This document shows, piece by piece, positions 11,536 to 23,440 of a stretch of 64,000 nucleotides of DNA. Origin of the DNA: Metaphire vulgaris (Eukaryota; Annelida; Clitellata; Crassiclitellata; Megascolecidae); NCBI GenBank assembly GCA_018105865.1, contig CM030861.1, forward strand, positions 4,755,684 through 4,819,683, in the 5' to 3' direction. The position numbers and the translations under genes were made by a program. Numbering within the stretch: the stretch's first letter is position 1; each line of letters opens with the position of its first letter. Below the pieces are notes generated by a model, which was not told where the DNA came from, searched no databases, and saw only the letters and a program-made list of their open reading frames with translations.

Positions 11536-11920
11536 CCTCAATGAGAGCTTCGTTTATGTCAGAATGTCTCGCCATCTTTATTCGGCAATTTAGTGAGTCC
11601 ACCTCTCACATATTTTGACCATACAAAGTACGCTGACTCTTGATGCTTTGAGACAGACATTCAGCTCTAGACTCACAAAGCAAGAACAACTCAGAAAGTT
11701 GATGTAAAGCTTAATACCAGTATCCTGCACATCTTTTACTCTAGACAGTTTTAATGATAAATTAGCTGTTTGAGCATCTTTCAGTTTCTTGTAAATAACG
11801 TTTATTTCCTTAAATATCCTGTAAATTATAGTGTTCGTTAAGCAAATTCAATTATAATTTCTTGCGACAAAAACGAAGCGAAATGAGTTCCCAAACCTTT
11901 TTCCTAGAAAAAAGCACTGA

Positions 11921-13750
11921 GTAACAGAATGAGAGAAAGACAGATATCTGGTTTGATTTGGTTTTCATAGAATGTTAGTTCAAGATTCAGCATCAAGAAC
12001 TGGCGATTGGCTTTCGTCATGAAAATCTATGTTAATAAAAATGTTAACGTGTTTGTAGAAAATCTAAGATCTACGAAAGCTCTTCGCCGATAGATTTGAC
12101 ATTTTTACACAACCTTCCATTCGAATACGAGCGTGTTCTAACGTTCAAAAACACGTTTTTGGTCAAAAACGGGATTTTAAAACAAAAAGTCCCGTTTTTT
12201 TCAACAGCACCATCTCTTCGTTGGCAGTCGAACTAAGCCGTGTCGATTAACGGCTTGGTGAGCATCGATTGATTTTTAGGTTTTCGAAAGCTACATAAGT
12301 ATAAGTCCTCGAATAAACTAGTTTGATAATTTAGCGATCATAGCGGATTTAGTGGAGAAAATAAGTTATTTCAATCGCACTATTTAGCGCCGCTTCACCG
12401 CCGTCTCGCCGCCTGAACGATTCATACGCCAGGTTGGCGTTTGAATTTAAATGTTTCACAGCGCCATCTCTTGATTGGCGGTCGAATTGAGCTGCGTAAA
12501 ATTTTTGCGATCAAACTTAGCGGATTTAGTGGTAGAGAGGAGAGGGAGACGGAGAGAGAAGAGGAGGAGGGGAGGGAGACGGAGGAATGGGAGAGGAAAA
12601 GGGAGGTGAGAGGCTTTTCCATTTAAACCATTTAAACCTTTATAGACCCTTTTAATTATACTGACGCCAACGAAAAAACAACGCTAAAAATGAATAATTA
12701 AAATGTCGAAATCTTTATTATTCAATTGTCTCCAATGGCGAATGACAATTATTGTTAGTATCTTAATAAATGAACGTAACAGTAAAAGAGAAACAAACTG
12801 AAGGTCTCGGGGATGAAAATCGCGACCCACAGCTGGCCACACCCACGACCACGACCCACACCCACAGCGACCCACACAACCGCTGATTTAAACAGACTAA
12901 GCCACAACAACGCGTGTCTGCGAAGACAGTTAGTATCTTAATAAATGAACGTAACAGTAAATCAAAACAAACACACGGGGATGGCGAAGAGCAGACGATT
13001 ACGGTAGCACAGCGTTTGACATGCCACAATACGTGACTCAGTTGCATGCTGGTCTTTATACTTACCTGATGCGAAGAACCTGCTGAAAAATATCACAAGA
13101 ATGGAAGAAAGGTGTTCTTGCAGATATCCGGACATCGTCTAGTTCTCAATTTCGACGCCTGAAATCGAATGGAGTCGAGTTGAAAAGAGATTCTTTGAAC
13201 GCCAAGAGTGAACGATGGACAGACATGAGTCAACGCGCTCAACGTCGACGAAAGTGAGTACGTCCGGAAGAGTCCCAGAGCACTTTGTCGCCAACAATAG
13301 TTGTAATGATGTAATCGTTTACTAGCTTGGTCAATTCCAACTTTCGGGCAATCAAGAAAATATCTTTTCGACAAAAAATTTTCCGTATAGGCGCTTTACA
13401 GACGCGCTTGGCAGGCATCCATCCATCCATGCATCCAACCGCATTCGGAGTGCTATCATCGCTTGTCTCGAAATCCACAGAAGTTCATCCAGCGACAAAC
13501 GAATACAAACGCACAGTCATGGACACGAACTATAAACGGAGACACGCAAACAGCGCCAGGGCCTCAAGCAGGAATCGACGCAATCGCATTTGATATCACT
13601 GTCTGTCTGCAGGAGAAACGAACAAGCTACGGGCCACGGCGACATATCTAAGCGCTCTTCAGAGACTTAACATCGATCAAAGAAGTGGTTCTGAGAGAAC
13701 GGACTCTACAGATGAAAGCTAACCGCCAAAATCATTGGAAAAGCTCTGGA
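11921..13750. other. Gene-free region with local duplications
   Basis: Two diverged copies of a segment (CAGC[A/G]CCATCTCTT, then GCGATCA and AGCGGATTTAGTGG) lie at about 12206-12356 and 12461-12530. A 30-bp segment containing TTAGTATCTTAATAAATGAA recurs at about 12755 and 12930. At 13088-13252 the plus strand has an open frame (VLADIRTSSSSQFRRLKSNG, then LNAKSERWTDMSQRAQRRRK) ending at GTGAGT; it looks protein-like but has no clear acceptor and no recognised family. Confidence 0.45.
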
Positions 13751-13756
13751 ATTATT

Positions 13757-13882
13757 TATCATCATCACCACCATCGTCATCGTCATCATCGTCACCATCA
13801 TCATCAGCATCGTCATCGTCACCATCATCATCACCATCGTCATCATCATCGTCATCATCATCATCGTCGTCGTCGTCATTTT
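13757..13882. repeat. CAT/CGT/CAC triplet array
   Basis: Imperfect triplets giving spurious His/Ser/Met-rich frames in several reading frames. Confidence 0.92.
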
Positions 13883-14562
13883 TTGGTACATTGTCCATAA
13901 TTGTCCAAGAATTATTCTCCATAGTACACTAATGGGAAACGCAGGCTGAAGTTTAATTTGACATTGATGCATCAAGGTTGAACATTCTGAAATACATCAC
14001 CTGCGAATATAAATATCAATGAGAATAAAATGAAATTCAAAAGTAGAGTTTTCAAAATCCTGAAATTGCACAAATAAAAAAGTTAAATAGCATATGCTAC
14101 AAATCCTACGACGGTACTTTAAAAAAGTATCACGTACAGAATTCGCAATCTGATGTCCTCTTTCGTTCGTCAAGTACCGATGAATGCTAGACCATCGGTG
14201 CAAAAAAATCCAGAAAAATTGATACTTCCTTTTGAAAGGAAATGCTTTATGAAATTGCTTCCGATTGTTGTCTCGAGATGAGAAATAACGATGACCTTTG
14301 CAAGAGAATTGAGCCATCATAGGGACCCGGTGCCAATGCTAAACAGACGAAAGTACGACTCGTTTGGCATGCGTGCCGAATAGAAGACGCAAGATTGACA
14401 GAAAGAAGAAACTGTTAGGTAGGGATTAGGAATAATGGATATTTTCAACAGAAGTCGAAGACCAAATTTAATGAAGATCGTTGCGATGTTTTTGTAGAGA
14501 AATTAGGTCATAGCAATTTAATTGGGGTCATATACGTTTTATGCTAAAGTAACTGTCTTTAT

Positions 14563-14818
14563 CAGTGGCGTAACAGGGGGCGGGGGGCACTTTGTTGACA
14601 GCCCCCCGGGCCCCGGGCGGGGGGGGGCCCGAAGAGGGGTCTAAGTTAGGGTTAGGTTAGGGTTAACCCTAACTTAACCCTAACCCTAACCCTAGAAATG
14701 ATGTGCTGACGACCTTTTTTTGCCTCGTCAGGATAAAAAAGTTGCTCGTCAGCTCGAAACTCTGGGCCCCCATGGCAAAGATGCCCCCTGGGCCCCAAAA
14801 AGTCACGCTACGCCACTA
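14563..14818. mobile_element. hAT-like MITE carrying inverted telomere-type repeats (256 bp)
   Basis: Ends CAGTGGCGTAAC and GCTACGCCACTA; perfect 8-bp TSD GTCTTTAT (14555-14562, 14819-14826). At about 14645-14694, TTAGGG-type units meet CCCTAA-type units head to head. Module copy at about 14708-14730. Confidence 0.93.
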
Positions 14819-14826
14819 GTCTTTAT

Positions 14827-15771
14827 AGCAGCTCTTTAACAGGCTAAAACGTTTAGCCATTAAATGTGACTGATATTAGTCTGACTGTGGTTCGCATGAT
14901 GTGTTTGTCTTTCGACGTAGACATAGTTAGCATTAATTCGATGAGATTTAGAACGCTTTTATTAAAAAGATCAGAAAGAGAAACTGAGTCGAGAAAATTG
15001 AGATTTAGTTACGACGGAGCAATGGAAAGGGCAGCCACACGCGTTTAAATATAGTATTTCAAAAGTGGCCAGGATTGTAATGGATGGCCAGGTTTCCATT
15101 AGTTTACCCTAAATCTGGAGTTAAATCGCATTTCTTTCTGTTTCTTTTTTCATAGTCTGCCCTGCTGCTTCCCCAACCCCACTCTAACTGATCTCTGAAA
15201 GTGGTCTTGGAATTGATCACTAAGCTTCAGCTATAGTTATTTCAACGGTAGGTTAAGTGCATTTGACCAGGGCCATCTTTTGACTTTTGGACGCCCTAGG
15301 GCCTAGGCATATTTGAATTGTCGCCCATTCACAGAAATCGATTACGATAACACATGAGTCACGACACCATGATGGAGATCAAGAAAAATTGAAAACATGC
15401 AGACATCATCTATGACTCTATCCGTGCTCAGTGCTCTTACTTGATTTGAACATACATGTAGAACTTTTGGGCATTTTCATCAATAGCTTCTTCTCGGACA
15501 TTTCATTTTTCTGCTGTTCAGCAACAAACAGTATGATCTTGAAAGAGTTGACTGATTTTATAATTAAGAAAATAACTAAGAAAAATAATAGCTTGAATTG
15601 AAGTTTAAATTTTGCAAAACATGAACCCAGGTTCCTGTGACCGACTGCAGAGATTTTTGCGGGAATTGCGAGAAGAAAAATTGCGGCTTTGATTCTGTCC
15701 ATATTCCACAGTCTACTGACATTTTGTCTGTTTGTCTGTGGGGCTGACACTCACAGCCGCTGGCCATAGCC
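14827..15771. other. Gene-free stretch
   Basis: A 26-bp word containing GCAATGGAAAGGGCAGCCAC (about 15018-15044) recurs near 17964-17990, a dispersed repeat. Nothing else recognised. Confidence 0.5.
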
Positions 15772-17221
15772 CAATGTTTCTCAAACTGTGGGTCGCGACC
15801 CAAAAGTGGGTCGCAGGGATCAGTAGACTATAGGCCTAGTGGGTCGCGGGGTAGCGCGAAATTAGATTCAAAAGTGTCATTTTCTAACCAATACCACAAT
15901 GTCACAGGCCTTGAAAGTTGCAAGTAGGTTCAGGTTTTAAGAAATTTAATATGCCTGCAACACTCCATATATGGCTTATGTTAAAATGATTAGTGCTTTA
16001 TCTAATTTAGTTGACAATATGTTTGCATAGTTTAAAGCAGTGTCTCGCAAACTTTTACCTCGCGGCACACTAAACAGAACAAATTTTTTCACGGCACATT
16101 CTTATAAAATTACAAAACCAACCAACAATTTATTAAATTGAGTGTTCTTTATTAAGGAACTGCCGGGTCTGCAGTCACATATAATGATATGTAGATGTAA
16201 CAAACGTTTAAAAGTAACGTTTGACTGTAGATTCTCGCCGTTGTTTTCCTTAGTGTCGTTTTCACCTTGCATTTTCTCAGATCTTGCCAAAAATTTATCC
16301 ATTTCAAATTTTAGGGCTAAATAAAAGCATAATCAACTGTTATTTACTTATAGTTACCCTACTATTGCAACATCTCAACAATGCAATGTAATAATTTCAA
16401 AACGGTAATTGGGTCAAATGTATCCTTGCGCGCTCAGACGCTGTTTTTTTACATTGTAAAGGTCGCAAGGACGGTGACGTCAACGAAAGACGTTAATTTC
16501 TGGCAGTTGTATCGTTGCGCGCGCAACGTTATAAAAAATGGATGTCCGATATATTGTATTGTAGGCTGTGCCGCAAGGCTGGTGTGAGGTTCTATATATG
16601 ACGCCATTTTTTTGCTCATCCGGCAAAATTTTTAGGAAGGGAACAAAAAAATTAAAATAATAGTAAAAGGCAGCTGGAATCTCTAGCGGCACACTTTTAG
16701 AAGTTTGCGAGACACTGCTCTAAAGGGAGTCGCAAAAAGTTCAAAAAAAAAACCTTGGCCTATAGTGTCTTTTTAAAATTAATCTTATTTCGCAAAGAAA
16801 GCGTATTACGACCATTTTGCTCTGAAACTTCAATAACAATAGGGAATCTTTTTTTGACTACATAACCCATCGGTTAAGCGATTTTGCCATACTCATAGGA
16901 TTTTTAGAATGCGTAATAAAGGTATGTTCGCGACAAAATTTTAAAGAAAGCAATTTTGAAGAAATTTCAACATTGCTCTCATTTTTCCTAATTGACAAAA
17001 ATATGAGCAATTATGTCTAATATTTTGGCCGTATTTTCATTCGAATTGAATCAGAGCTTTTGTTTTGCCATTTATTCAAAACTCAGAGGATTCTTTTCAA
17101 CTAACGTTCGCCAGATGGCCAAATTATTTTTTTTATATTGCATGCTATGATACGGGTCGCGACACGTTTAATACAAAACCACTGAAGTGGGCCGCAGTTC
17201 CAAATTATATGAGAAACCCTG
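15772..17221. mobile_element. hAT-like element (host of a nested element), 1450 bp total
   Basis: The ends resemble the classic hAT terminus: CAATGTTTCTCAAACTGTG with GGGTCGCGACCC just inside, and TATGAGAAACCCTG. Flanks CCATAGCC and CTATAGCC (7/8). Interior bracketed by GTGGGTCGCGACCC and AAGTGGGCCGCAG. It contains the element 16038-16717. A decayed relative lies at about 25830-26410 and a short end piece at about 28110-28185. No transposase frame. Confidence 0.85.
16038..16717. mobile_element. Nested hAT-like element with long TIRs (680 bp)
   Basis: TIR of about 34 bp: CAGTGTCTCGCAAACTTTTA at the left, inverse AAGTTTGCGAGACACTG at the right, with CGGCACAC just inside on both sides. Flanks GTTTAAAG and CTCTAAAG (6/8). 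Inserted within 15772-17221. Confidence 0.88.
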
Positions 17222-17533
17222 CTATAGCCTGTTAGCTATAGTTATAATAGTGCTGCTAATCTGGGCAGCAGACAGCAGTGTAGTGCTATCGCACTCATTT
17301 ACCAATGACCATTGACCTTTTTGCTAAATTGCGTCTTTACCTATAGCCTCTAGGCATTTTGGTTGTCATTTCATTTGGTACCATACGGACGGTACTGTAG
17401 TCTGTATACACTGTAGTCTGTTACGGTACTGTATCAGTTGCCAAACGCTGAAAGCTTAATACTGTATGCATAGCGTAAGACGATATATCACATAACAAAT
17501 AGCAAGCCTGTTAAAAATGAAGGTATGTCTTAC

Positions 17534-17713
17534 CAGTGGCGACTCAACCGAGGGGGGGGGGCGGTGGGGCCCGTGCCCCTATTGAGTGTCTGCCCCTCCA
17601 GTGGCCCCCTGTTGGGACCCTATACTTAATGCTACATACATTAAACAACAAATGGTTGGCCCCATGATTAGAAGTTGCCCCCCCCCACTTGCCAAATCCT
17701 GGAGCCGCCACTG
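17534..17713. mobile_element. hAT-like MITE, CAGTGGCGGCTCC family (180 bp)
   Basis: Ends CAGTGGCGACTC and GGAGCCGCCACTG; perfect TSD TGTCTTAC (17526-17533, 17714-17721). Interior contains ACAACAAATGGTTGGCCCC, shared with 27593-27767, 41850-42312 and 60390-60568. Confidence 0.93.
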
Positions 17714-17721
17714 TGTCTTAC

Positions 17722-18502
17722 CCACTAATTTTAGCCTATATGTTATGACCATTGAAATTACAACGGTGCTCATGTCAGTGACGTCATGCAGCCCGCTATT
17801 ATTTATGCCAAGAATAGCAGAGCAAAGAAAATAATATTAAGTTATATTCATTCATTCATTCATTATTCTATAAAAAAGCGCCTCAAAAATTTTGTCCCGT
17901 TTTATTTCGCCCTAATAATGTTTCGACCCTAAGCAGTGCCTAAGCCTTAAGGTGGCCATGCGAGCAATGGAAAGGGCAGCCACATGCGGTCTACACTGTC
18001 GTGCAATTCCAACAGCAATGAGGAAAAATATGCGACACGTTGGATGGATGTGGATGGATGGATGGATCAAAGTATTAGGGTCAGAGCGCAAGAGCCAACT
18101 TCCGTTAAGCAGCAACTCTTTGTTAGGACTGAGGCGAACAGATGTCAGGTGAATAATGTCTTCGAGCAGTGCTGAAAGTCTGTGGGAAAAGGCGCAGAAG
18201 CTCTCTTGGCGCTGAGGTGTGTCAAGTATAGCAGTGGTACCTTTTACGTGCACTTTCGTTAAATCTGAATAATATCTAAATTTCTATAGCGCTGTTAAAC
18301 CTTAGTTTAATAGTTTTGCAACAAGCAGGGGCTTCTATCCCTATTTAAGGCGGGCTCAGTGTGCGCCCGGAAAAAAATGGGGAGGGGGACATATTTTGCT
18401 TTCAAAACCGTTATATAAACTATTAATAAGCTAAATGATGCTACTTATCTTAACTGAACCGACACTGATATTGAATCAAAATAACACTGATCGTGACGTA
18501 AT
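17722..18502. other. Gene-free stretch with a retroelement-tail-like segment
   Basis: Contains the repeated GCAATGGAAAGGGCAGCCAC word (about 17968), a GGAT run (about 18035-18065) and AATTTCTATAGCGCTG at about 18278-18295. Confidence 0.5.
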
Positions 18503-18766
18503 CAGTGGCGTCATTATGGAGGAGGGGGTCGTGGCCCCCAAAGGAAATGAACAAATTAATTTATAATGTATTAATGCGCAAAAAACTGCAAAAATTGCCA
18601 AAAAATATAAAAAATTGCTAATTTGCCAACATTGGCCCTAAAATTTGCCAAAATTGCCCAACATTTTTCAAAATTTTGCAACAAAATTGCAAAAATGCCT
18701 AAGATTTGCCAAAATTTAGCCAAAAAATTATCTTACCCCCAAGAAAAGTGTGAAATGACGCTACTG
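18503..18766. mobile_element. hAT-like MITE with AATTTGCCAAA internal tandem motif (264 bp)
   Basis: Ends CAGTGGCGTCATTATGG and AAATGACGCTACTG; flanks GACGTAAT and GCCGTAAT (7/8). Interior is an irregular tandem of AAATTGCCAAAA-like words. A second copy is at 42787-43034. Confidence 0.85.
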
Positions 18767-19052
18767 GCCGTAATCAATGGTACATGATAGCTATGCCTAA
18801 TACAAAGGATAAAAAGCTGGGAAAAAGTCTACAAGGAGCAAATTAGCAGGGGAATTTGTAATTTGGGGGAGGAATTTGTATTTTTTTTTTTTGTGCCCTT
18901 CAAGGGGTGAGCTCAGCAACAAGTACACGGTGCTTTTACAATATTGGAACAAATATTGAAGAATTATGGAGAACATTTTTCATGGTCCAAAAAGGTGCCG
19001 GAGCTCAGCTCCGTCGCGCACCGGCTGACTTTCAGCCCTGTCTACGGGTAAG

Positions 19053-19279
19053 CAGAATTGTCCATGGGTCCATTTTTTAGAACCCAATCCAACCTAATCC
19101 ACCAAATCTCCAACTCAACCCAACTCAACCAACTGCAATACATTACAATTTCTTAAACCATGACTAAGTTTCTGACCCAACCCAACCCACCATTAATATG
19201 GAAAACTCTGACCCAACCCAATCCAACCCAACCCAACCTAACCTAACCCTTAGGTTAACCCAACCAAAGAACATCTCTG
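19053..19279 (+). mobile_element. CCCAACCCAATCC-rich interspersed element
   Basis: Starts CAGAATTGTCCATGGGTCC-ATTTTTTAGAACCC and ends near AACATCTCTG. The body is ACCCAATCCAACCC-type tandem. Related copies at 54546-54781 (minus) and 61947-62390 (plus). Confidence 0.75.
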
Positions 19280-19479
19280 CCTGCAAGTACCGCGTGAACT
19301 TAAGAGAAACACAGCACTGAAGAAAACCCTTCGGCTCCATCACAGCCCTGCATACTTACCTAACTGCTACGAGATTTTCGTACGATTTCCAAGCATTGAC
19401 GTAAACTTGGATGAAAAAGTGTGGGGTGGGAGCAACCCACATATCTTCTTCTTCTTTGCACGGCAGCCTCTCAAAAGTG

Positions 19480-19563
19480 GGAAGGGTTCGAACCTAGAAG
19501 CTACTTCGGTGTTGCTATTGAAAGCGCTATAGAAATTAACGATATTTTTTACTTACTTACTTA
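19480..19563 (+). repeat. Retroelement 3' tail ending in TTAC repeats
   Basis: GAAAGCGCTATAGAAATTAA, then a TTAC tetranucleotide run. The same tail is found inverted at about 26425-26490. Confidence 0.6.
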
Positions 19564-20700
19564 ACAGAAATTTAGGCCTATGGACGCCGCTACAGGTAGG
19601 AGCGCTGGTTGTACAGACGACGTGTGGCCAAGCGTTATCAGGCGCTCAGATTGAAGTATGCACTATATGCGATGTCACCAGAAGACATCTTGAGATAAGG
19701 AGCTCTTCTGAGATAAGACGACAATTCGGCGCCATATCGGATTTCGGTGTCTTTTTGAGATAAGATGACGATATCAGTTCAACGAGACTTGTTCAGATAT
19801 AAGAGAGATGGTTGCGCGGCGCAGAGTACGCAAGATTACGATTTGTTCCAATTGTCCTAATAATTGTTCCGACTGTCCTAATAGTGCCACCTTACATGCA
19901 AATGATATGAAAATAAGCAGAAAGGTGGGGAAATATGTGCTGTACACGTGTGGCAAATTTGATAGAAATATATTTAGGGATTTTTAAGAAATCGTAGTTT
20001 TTCTGCTGCTGGGGAGTTTTTTTCAGAGACACCCTGTATAGACTCCGCTGATTAGAACGGTGTTCGTCCGGCGGTTCATTTCGAATTCTGTGGTCGTTGG
20101 ATTCGTTCTGAATATTGAAGCGAATACTTCGGGCGACGATTACAATTCCAACGGCCGTTGGCAACGCGTGCTTCAGAAGACCCCGCTGTGTCGTCCACGA
20201 CCAAACGTCCGGACGAAAGATCTAAATTTCTATGAAATATGCATCGAGAGATACAGGGGTCCATCTCTTTCTGATATGATATGCATGTCAGACCAGAGGC
20301 GTGTGTACCTCATGTGCTCTCGAATTCCGTTCCATCATATCAACTATTCTCCAAATTTCACGCAGAGGTCATTTTGACATCAGTCATACAAAGACACATG
20401 TTGACACACGAATTCCCTACTGTTTCATCCACCCCATTAATCAGTGCCTTTAATATCTTAGATGTCTTTCATTCTCATTTCCGAAATGTCAATTACACCT
20501 TTCGAACTTCAATCAGTTGCCATGGCGACGATATTAAAAAGAAGCGAACGCCGCCCAACATTTTTGGTAATACTAGATTTAAACGTTGAACTTTTAGAGA
20601 AAAAAATAGCAGACTACGTGACAATCATCACGCTTCCATTAGACGCAACGTTCTTCATGTCTCTGCAGGAATATTACGACTAATTTTGGCCCGAATAGAG
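19564..20700. other. Gene-free region
   Basis: Contains three GAGATAAG-type words at 19690-19760 and CAGAGACACCCTGTATA at about 20023. Open frames of about 100 codons (20060-20377, 20281-20589) lack recognisable homology. Confidence 0.4.
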
Positions 20701-20701
20701 G

Positions 20702-20784
20702 TGCGTCCGTTACCCCTGCGTCGGGGATTTTCCTACACCCCAGTGGGAGAAAAATCCCTGGCGCAGGGGTGACGGACGCACCGT
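20702..20784. mobile_element. Short foldback element (hairpin)
   Basis: GTGCGTCCGTTACCCCTGCG at the left is mirrored by CGCAGGGGTGACGGACGCAC at the right, with inner GGGATTTT/AAAATCCC also pairing; nearly the whole 83 bp can fold on itself. Confidence 0.75.
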
Positions 20785-21102
20785 TACACCCCTCGGTTTG
20801 TTACAGATACCACCCTGATCACACACTCTTTCCCAGAGGTGGTATTGTCTATCACCAAAACAGACTGATGTTAAAGATATTCACTTAAAATTCCACAGTG
20901 GGATATTGACCTCTGGAAATTGAAACTTGAGGCACTGTAGGCTTAACCGACTCCACAGAAATTAGAATGGACCGGAATGAAAGCGGAAGAGATGACAACG
21001 GAACTCTCATACTTTTGACTTGTATTTTTCTTTTTCCGAGGGCCAAGCATCGAACCCCCGCCACCTCCCCCACCAAATTCTGTTCCCCTAGGTCCAAGGA
21101 GT

Positions 21103-21279
<177 letters not shown>

Positions 21280-22126
21280 TATACACCAGGCCTATACGAT
21301 GCACGACCCTCCTTAATTAACCTATATCAGTTACAGGCATTCTGCTGCATTAATGCATGCATGGCCGCCGAGAGAAATTCCGGGTCCCTGGGCATTTACC
21401 CCACTGTCCCCTCTGGCGGGCCTGCATTAATGCTGCAAAACATCGAAGACGAATGGCCACTGGTACTGTTTATGATGACTTCTAGTTCTCCTCTCAAGTG
21501 TCTCGGTCAATCAACGCCGAGTTAGTTTCAATCAATGCCGAGTTTCTGACATCACCCAAAACTAATAAGGAGACGAATAAGGGGAATTTAAAACGTTGTA
21601 TATGCAGATGTGATTTTAATGATGACTTAAAATCATTCTAAGATTTCGAATCTACGTCAAAATCCAAGTCTGAAATTCAATCCAAAAGATGATATCCTCA
21701 ACAGTTGACCAAAACAGCTCATGAAATCGTTTTTGTCAAAACTTTTTTTACAACATTAGGCCTATATCTTAGCCGACGACTTAATTCAATGCACATAAAA
21801 AATAAATTTATTTCGAATACATTTGAGGAACTGTTATATTGTGTTGTCAATAAGCTCTACGATTTTATTTGCTAACGAAATTAAGACACCGATCTTTCAC
21901 CACTCTACCCAAATTCTGTGCGTTTCGCTGAAACAATAGTTTAACAATAGAAGCGGATGGAAGGAAACACCCATGAAGCTCCGAGTTATTTTGTCTGATG
22001 AATTTCTTTGTGTTGAAACTTAGTGACATCCGTTTGAAACGAACACCTGAAATAGAGACAATTACTAGGAACTACATTAATGATGACAACGTTTATAGAC
22101 TTTTAAGCTACGTGGCGCAATTCTAT

Positions 22127-22280
22127 CAGAGGCGTAGCCAGGAATTTGATTTGGGGGTATAATGTGATGGGGTATGAATCATAGAAAACGTTGAAAATCT
22201 TTAAAAACACATTAAAAACTTTAAGATAGCCTGATTTTTGGCAGGTATATACCGATATACCCCCCGTCGCTACGCACCTG
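22127..22280. mobile_element. hAT-like MITE (154 bp)
   Basis: Ends CAGAGGCGTAGCCAGG and TCGCTACGCACCTG; perfect TSD AATTCTAT (22119-22126, 22281-22288). Confidence 0.92.
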
Positions 22281-22288
22281 AATTCTAT

Positions 22289-23130
22289 GTGCATCTAGCC
22301 TACTACTAGCGAACTGAACTGTAGCTTTCAATGGCTTACGGTCATATGCAAGGCAAAGAAGAAGATTATGAGAACTGCAGAGTAGATTCCACTGACGTAA
22401 ACTTAGATGAAAAAGTGAGGGGGCTCAAACCATATATTTCCCCCTTTCCTATGGTAGCCTCGCAAAAAGTGGGGATGGAGGGGGCTCGAGCATAGAGGTC
22501 TAATAGAAGTTTACGTATGTATAATTGTATATCTACAGTATATATAGATATATAAACTATATATATATATAACTTATATATAGTATATATATATACTGTT
22601 GACAAATTCCGCACCTGGATTTCTATGGTAACTTCTCGACTGTAGAGAGCTTTTGCAAGCATTCGCCAATCTTGTTCGCTTCTTCCTGCACAAGATCGTG
22701 AAAAGTTCATTTGAGAATAGATCTAATTCTGGTTTCAGACGATAAGATGAGTAGTAAGACGATCTAATAATTAATTAATTCAAAAAAGTTTTGAGTGTTT
22801 GGTGAACAGTTTAACTTGTTCCTTTCAAAAGACGGAAACTTATTTGGATCTTTGAAAATATCATAGTTTTATCCAACGAAACCATCGGCCAACTGTATAA
22901 GCATTATGTAGTCATGGAATCTACGAGGCAGAATCTTTGACCGATTGTAATATTTTGTGTCGAAAGCGTCCGTTTCTTGCCCTCTGTTCAGTCGCATCAA
23001 CGATCGCATACGGCTAAAGCATGAAATGGTTGCTGCTTACTAATAATAGGCCTATCTATTGCGAGCAAGTAAAAGACGTACCTTATTTAACATTTCGTTC
23101 CCAAGTTCTGTGTAAAGCCCCTTGACTTTG
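22289..23130. other. AT-rich gene-free stretch
   Basis: An imperfect TA-rich palindromic stretch lies at about 22525-22600. No gene recognised. Confidence 0.5.
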
Positions 23131-23194
23131 GCCCCGCCAATATACGGCGCTATATAAATTGTCATGAACAATAACAATTTATTATTATTATTTA

Positions 23195-23268
<74 letters not shown>
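23131..23268 (+). repeat. Retroelement tail (GGCGCTATATAAATTGTC) plus TTA array
   Basis: The tail motif at about 23150-23168 is directly followed by a TTA/ATT array (23180-23268), the same arrangement as other LINE tails here. Confidence 0.7.
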
Positions 23269-23351
23269 GTATAGTTGTTAACGCACGTTAAGTCATTCAC
23301 CAAGTGAAGAATCGTAAGTACGGAACAATTAAGGATGAACAACTTTCCCAT

Positions 23352-23440
23352 GGTGGCTGCGTAGTGGCTATGGTCGGATTCGAACCCGCTACCCTCCGGT
23401 TGCGTGTCAAGAACCCTACCACTACTCCACTACGCCTCCA
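23352..23440 (-). repeat. tRNA-derived SINE-like segment
   Basis: Minus strand: A-box-like TAGTGGAGTAGTGGTAG, B-box GGTTCGAATCC, with CTTGACACGCAACCGGAGG between (tRNA-like spacing). It is adjacent to the TTA array and tail. Confidence 0.6.

Larger units (their letters stand above)
10318..11920 (+). mobile_element. Putative unclassified mobile element, long copy
   Basis: The left part (10318-10565: CTTTTTC-GGGGAACGCA-like start, TAACGCATGGGAATGGCGTAA, ATATGGCATGCTTGAG) and right end (11881-11920: AAATGAGTTCCCAAACC, then TAGAAAAAAGCACTGAG) are both found again, close together, at 53403-53681. The ends are partly inverted (GCTTTTTC...GGGAA against TTCCC...GAAAAAGC). Between them lie an unknown open frame, one MITE inside that frame and another at 11258-11535. 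A TATA-like TATAAAAA sits at about 10484. Class unknown. Confidence 0.4.

Noticed and set aside
14645..14694. True interstitial telomere or fusion point
   Set aside because: The block lies inside a MITE with perfect target duplications, so transposition explains it.
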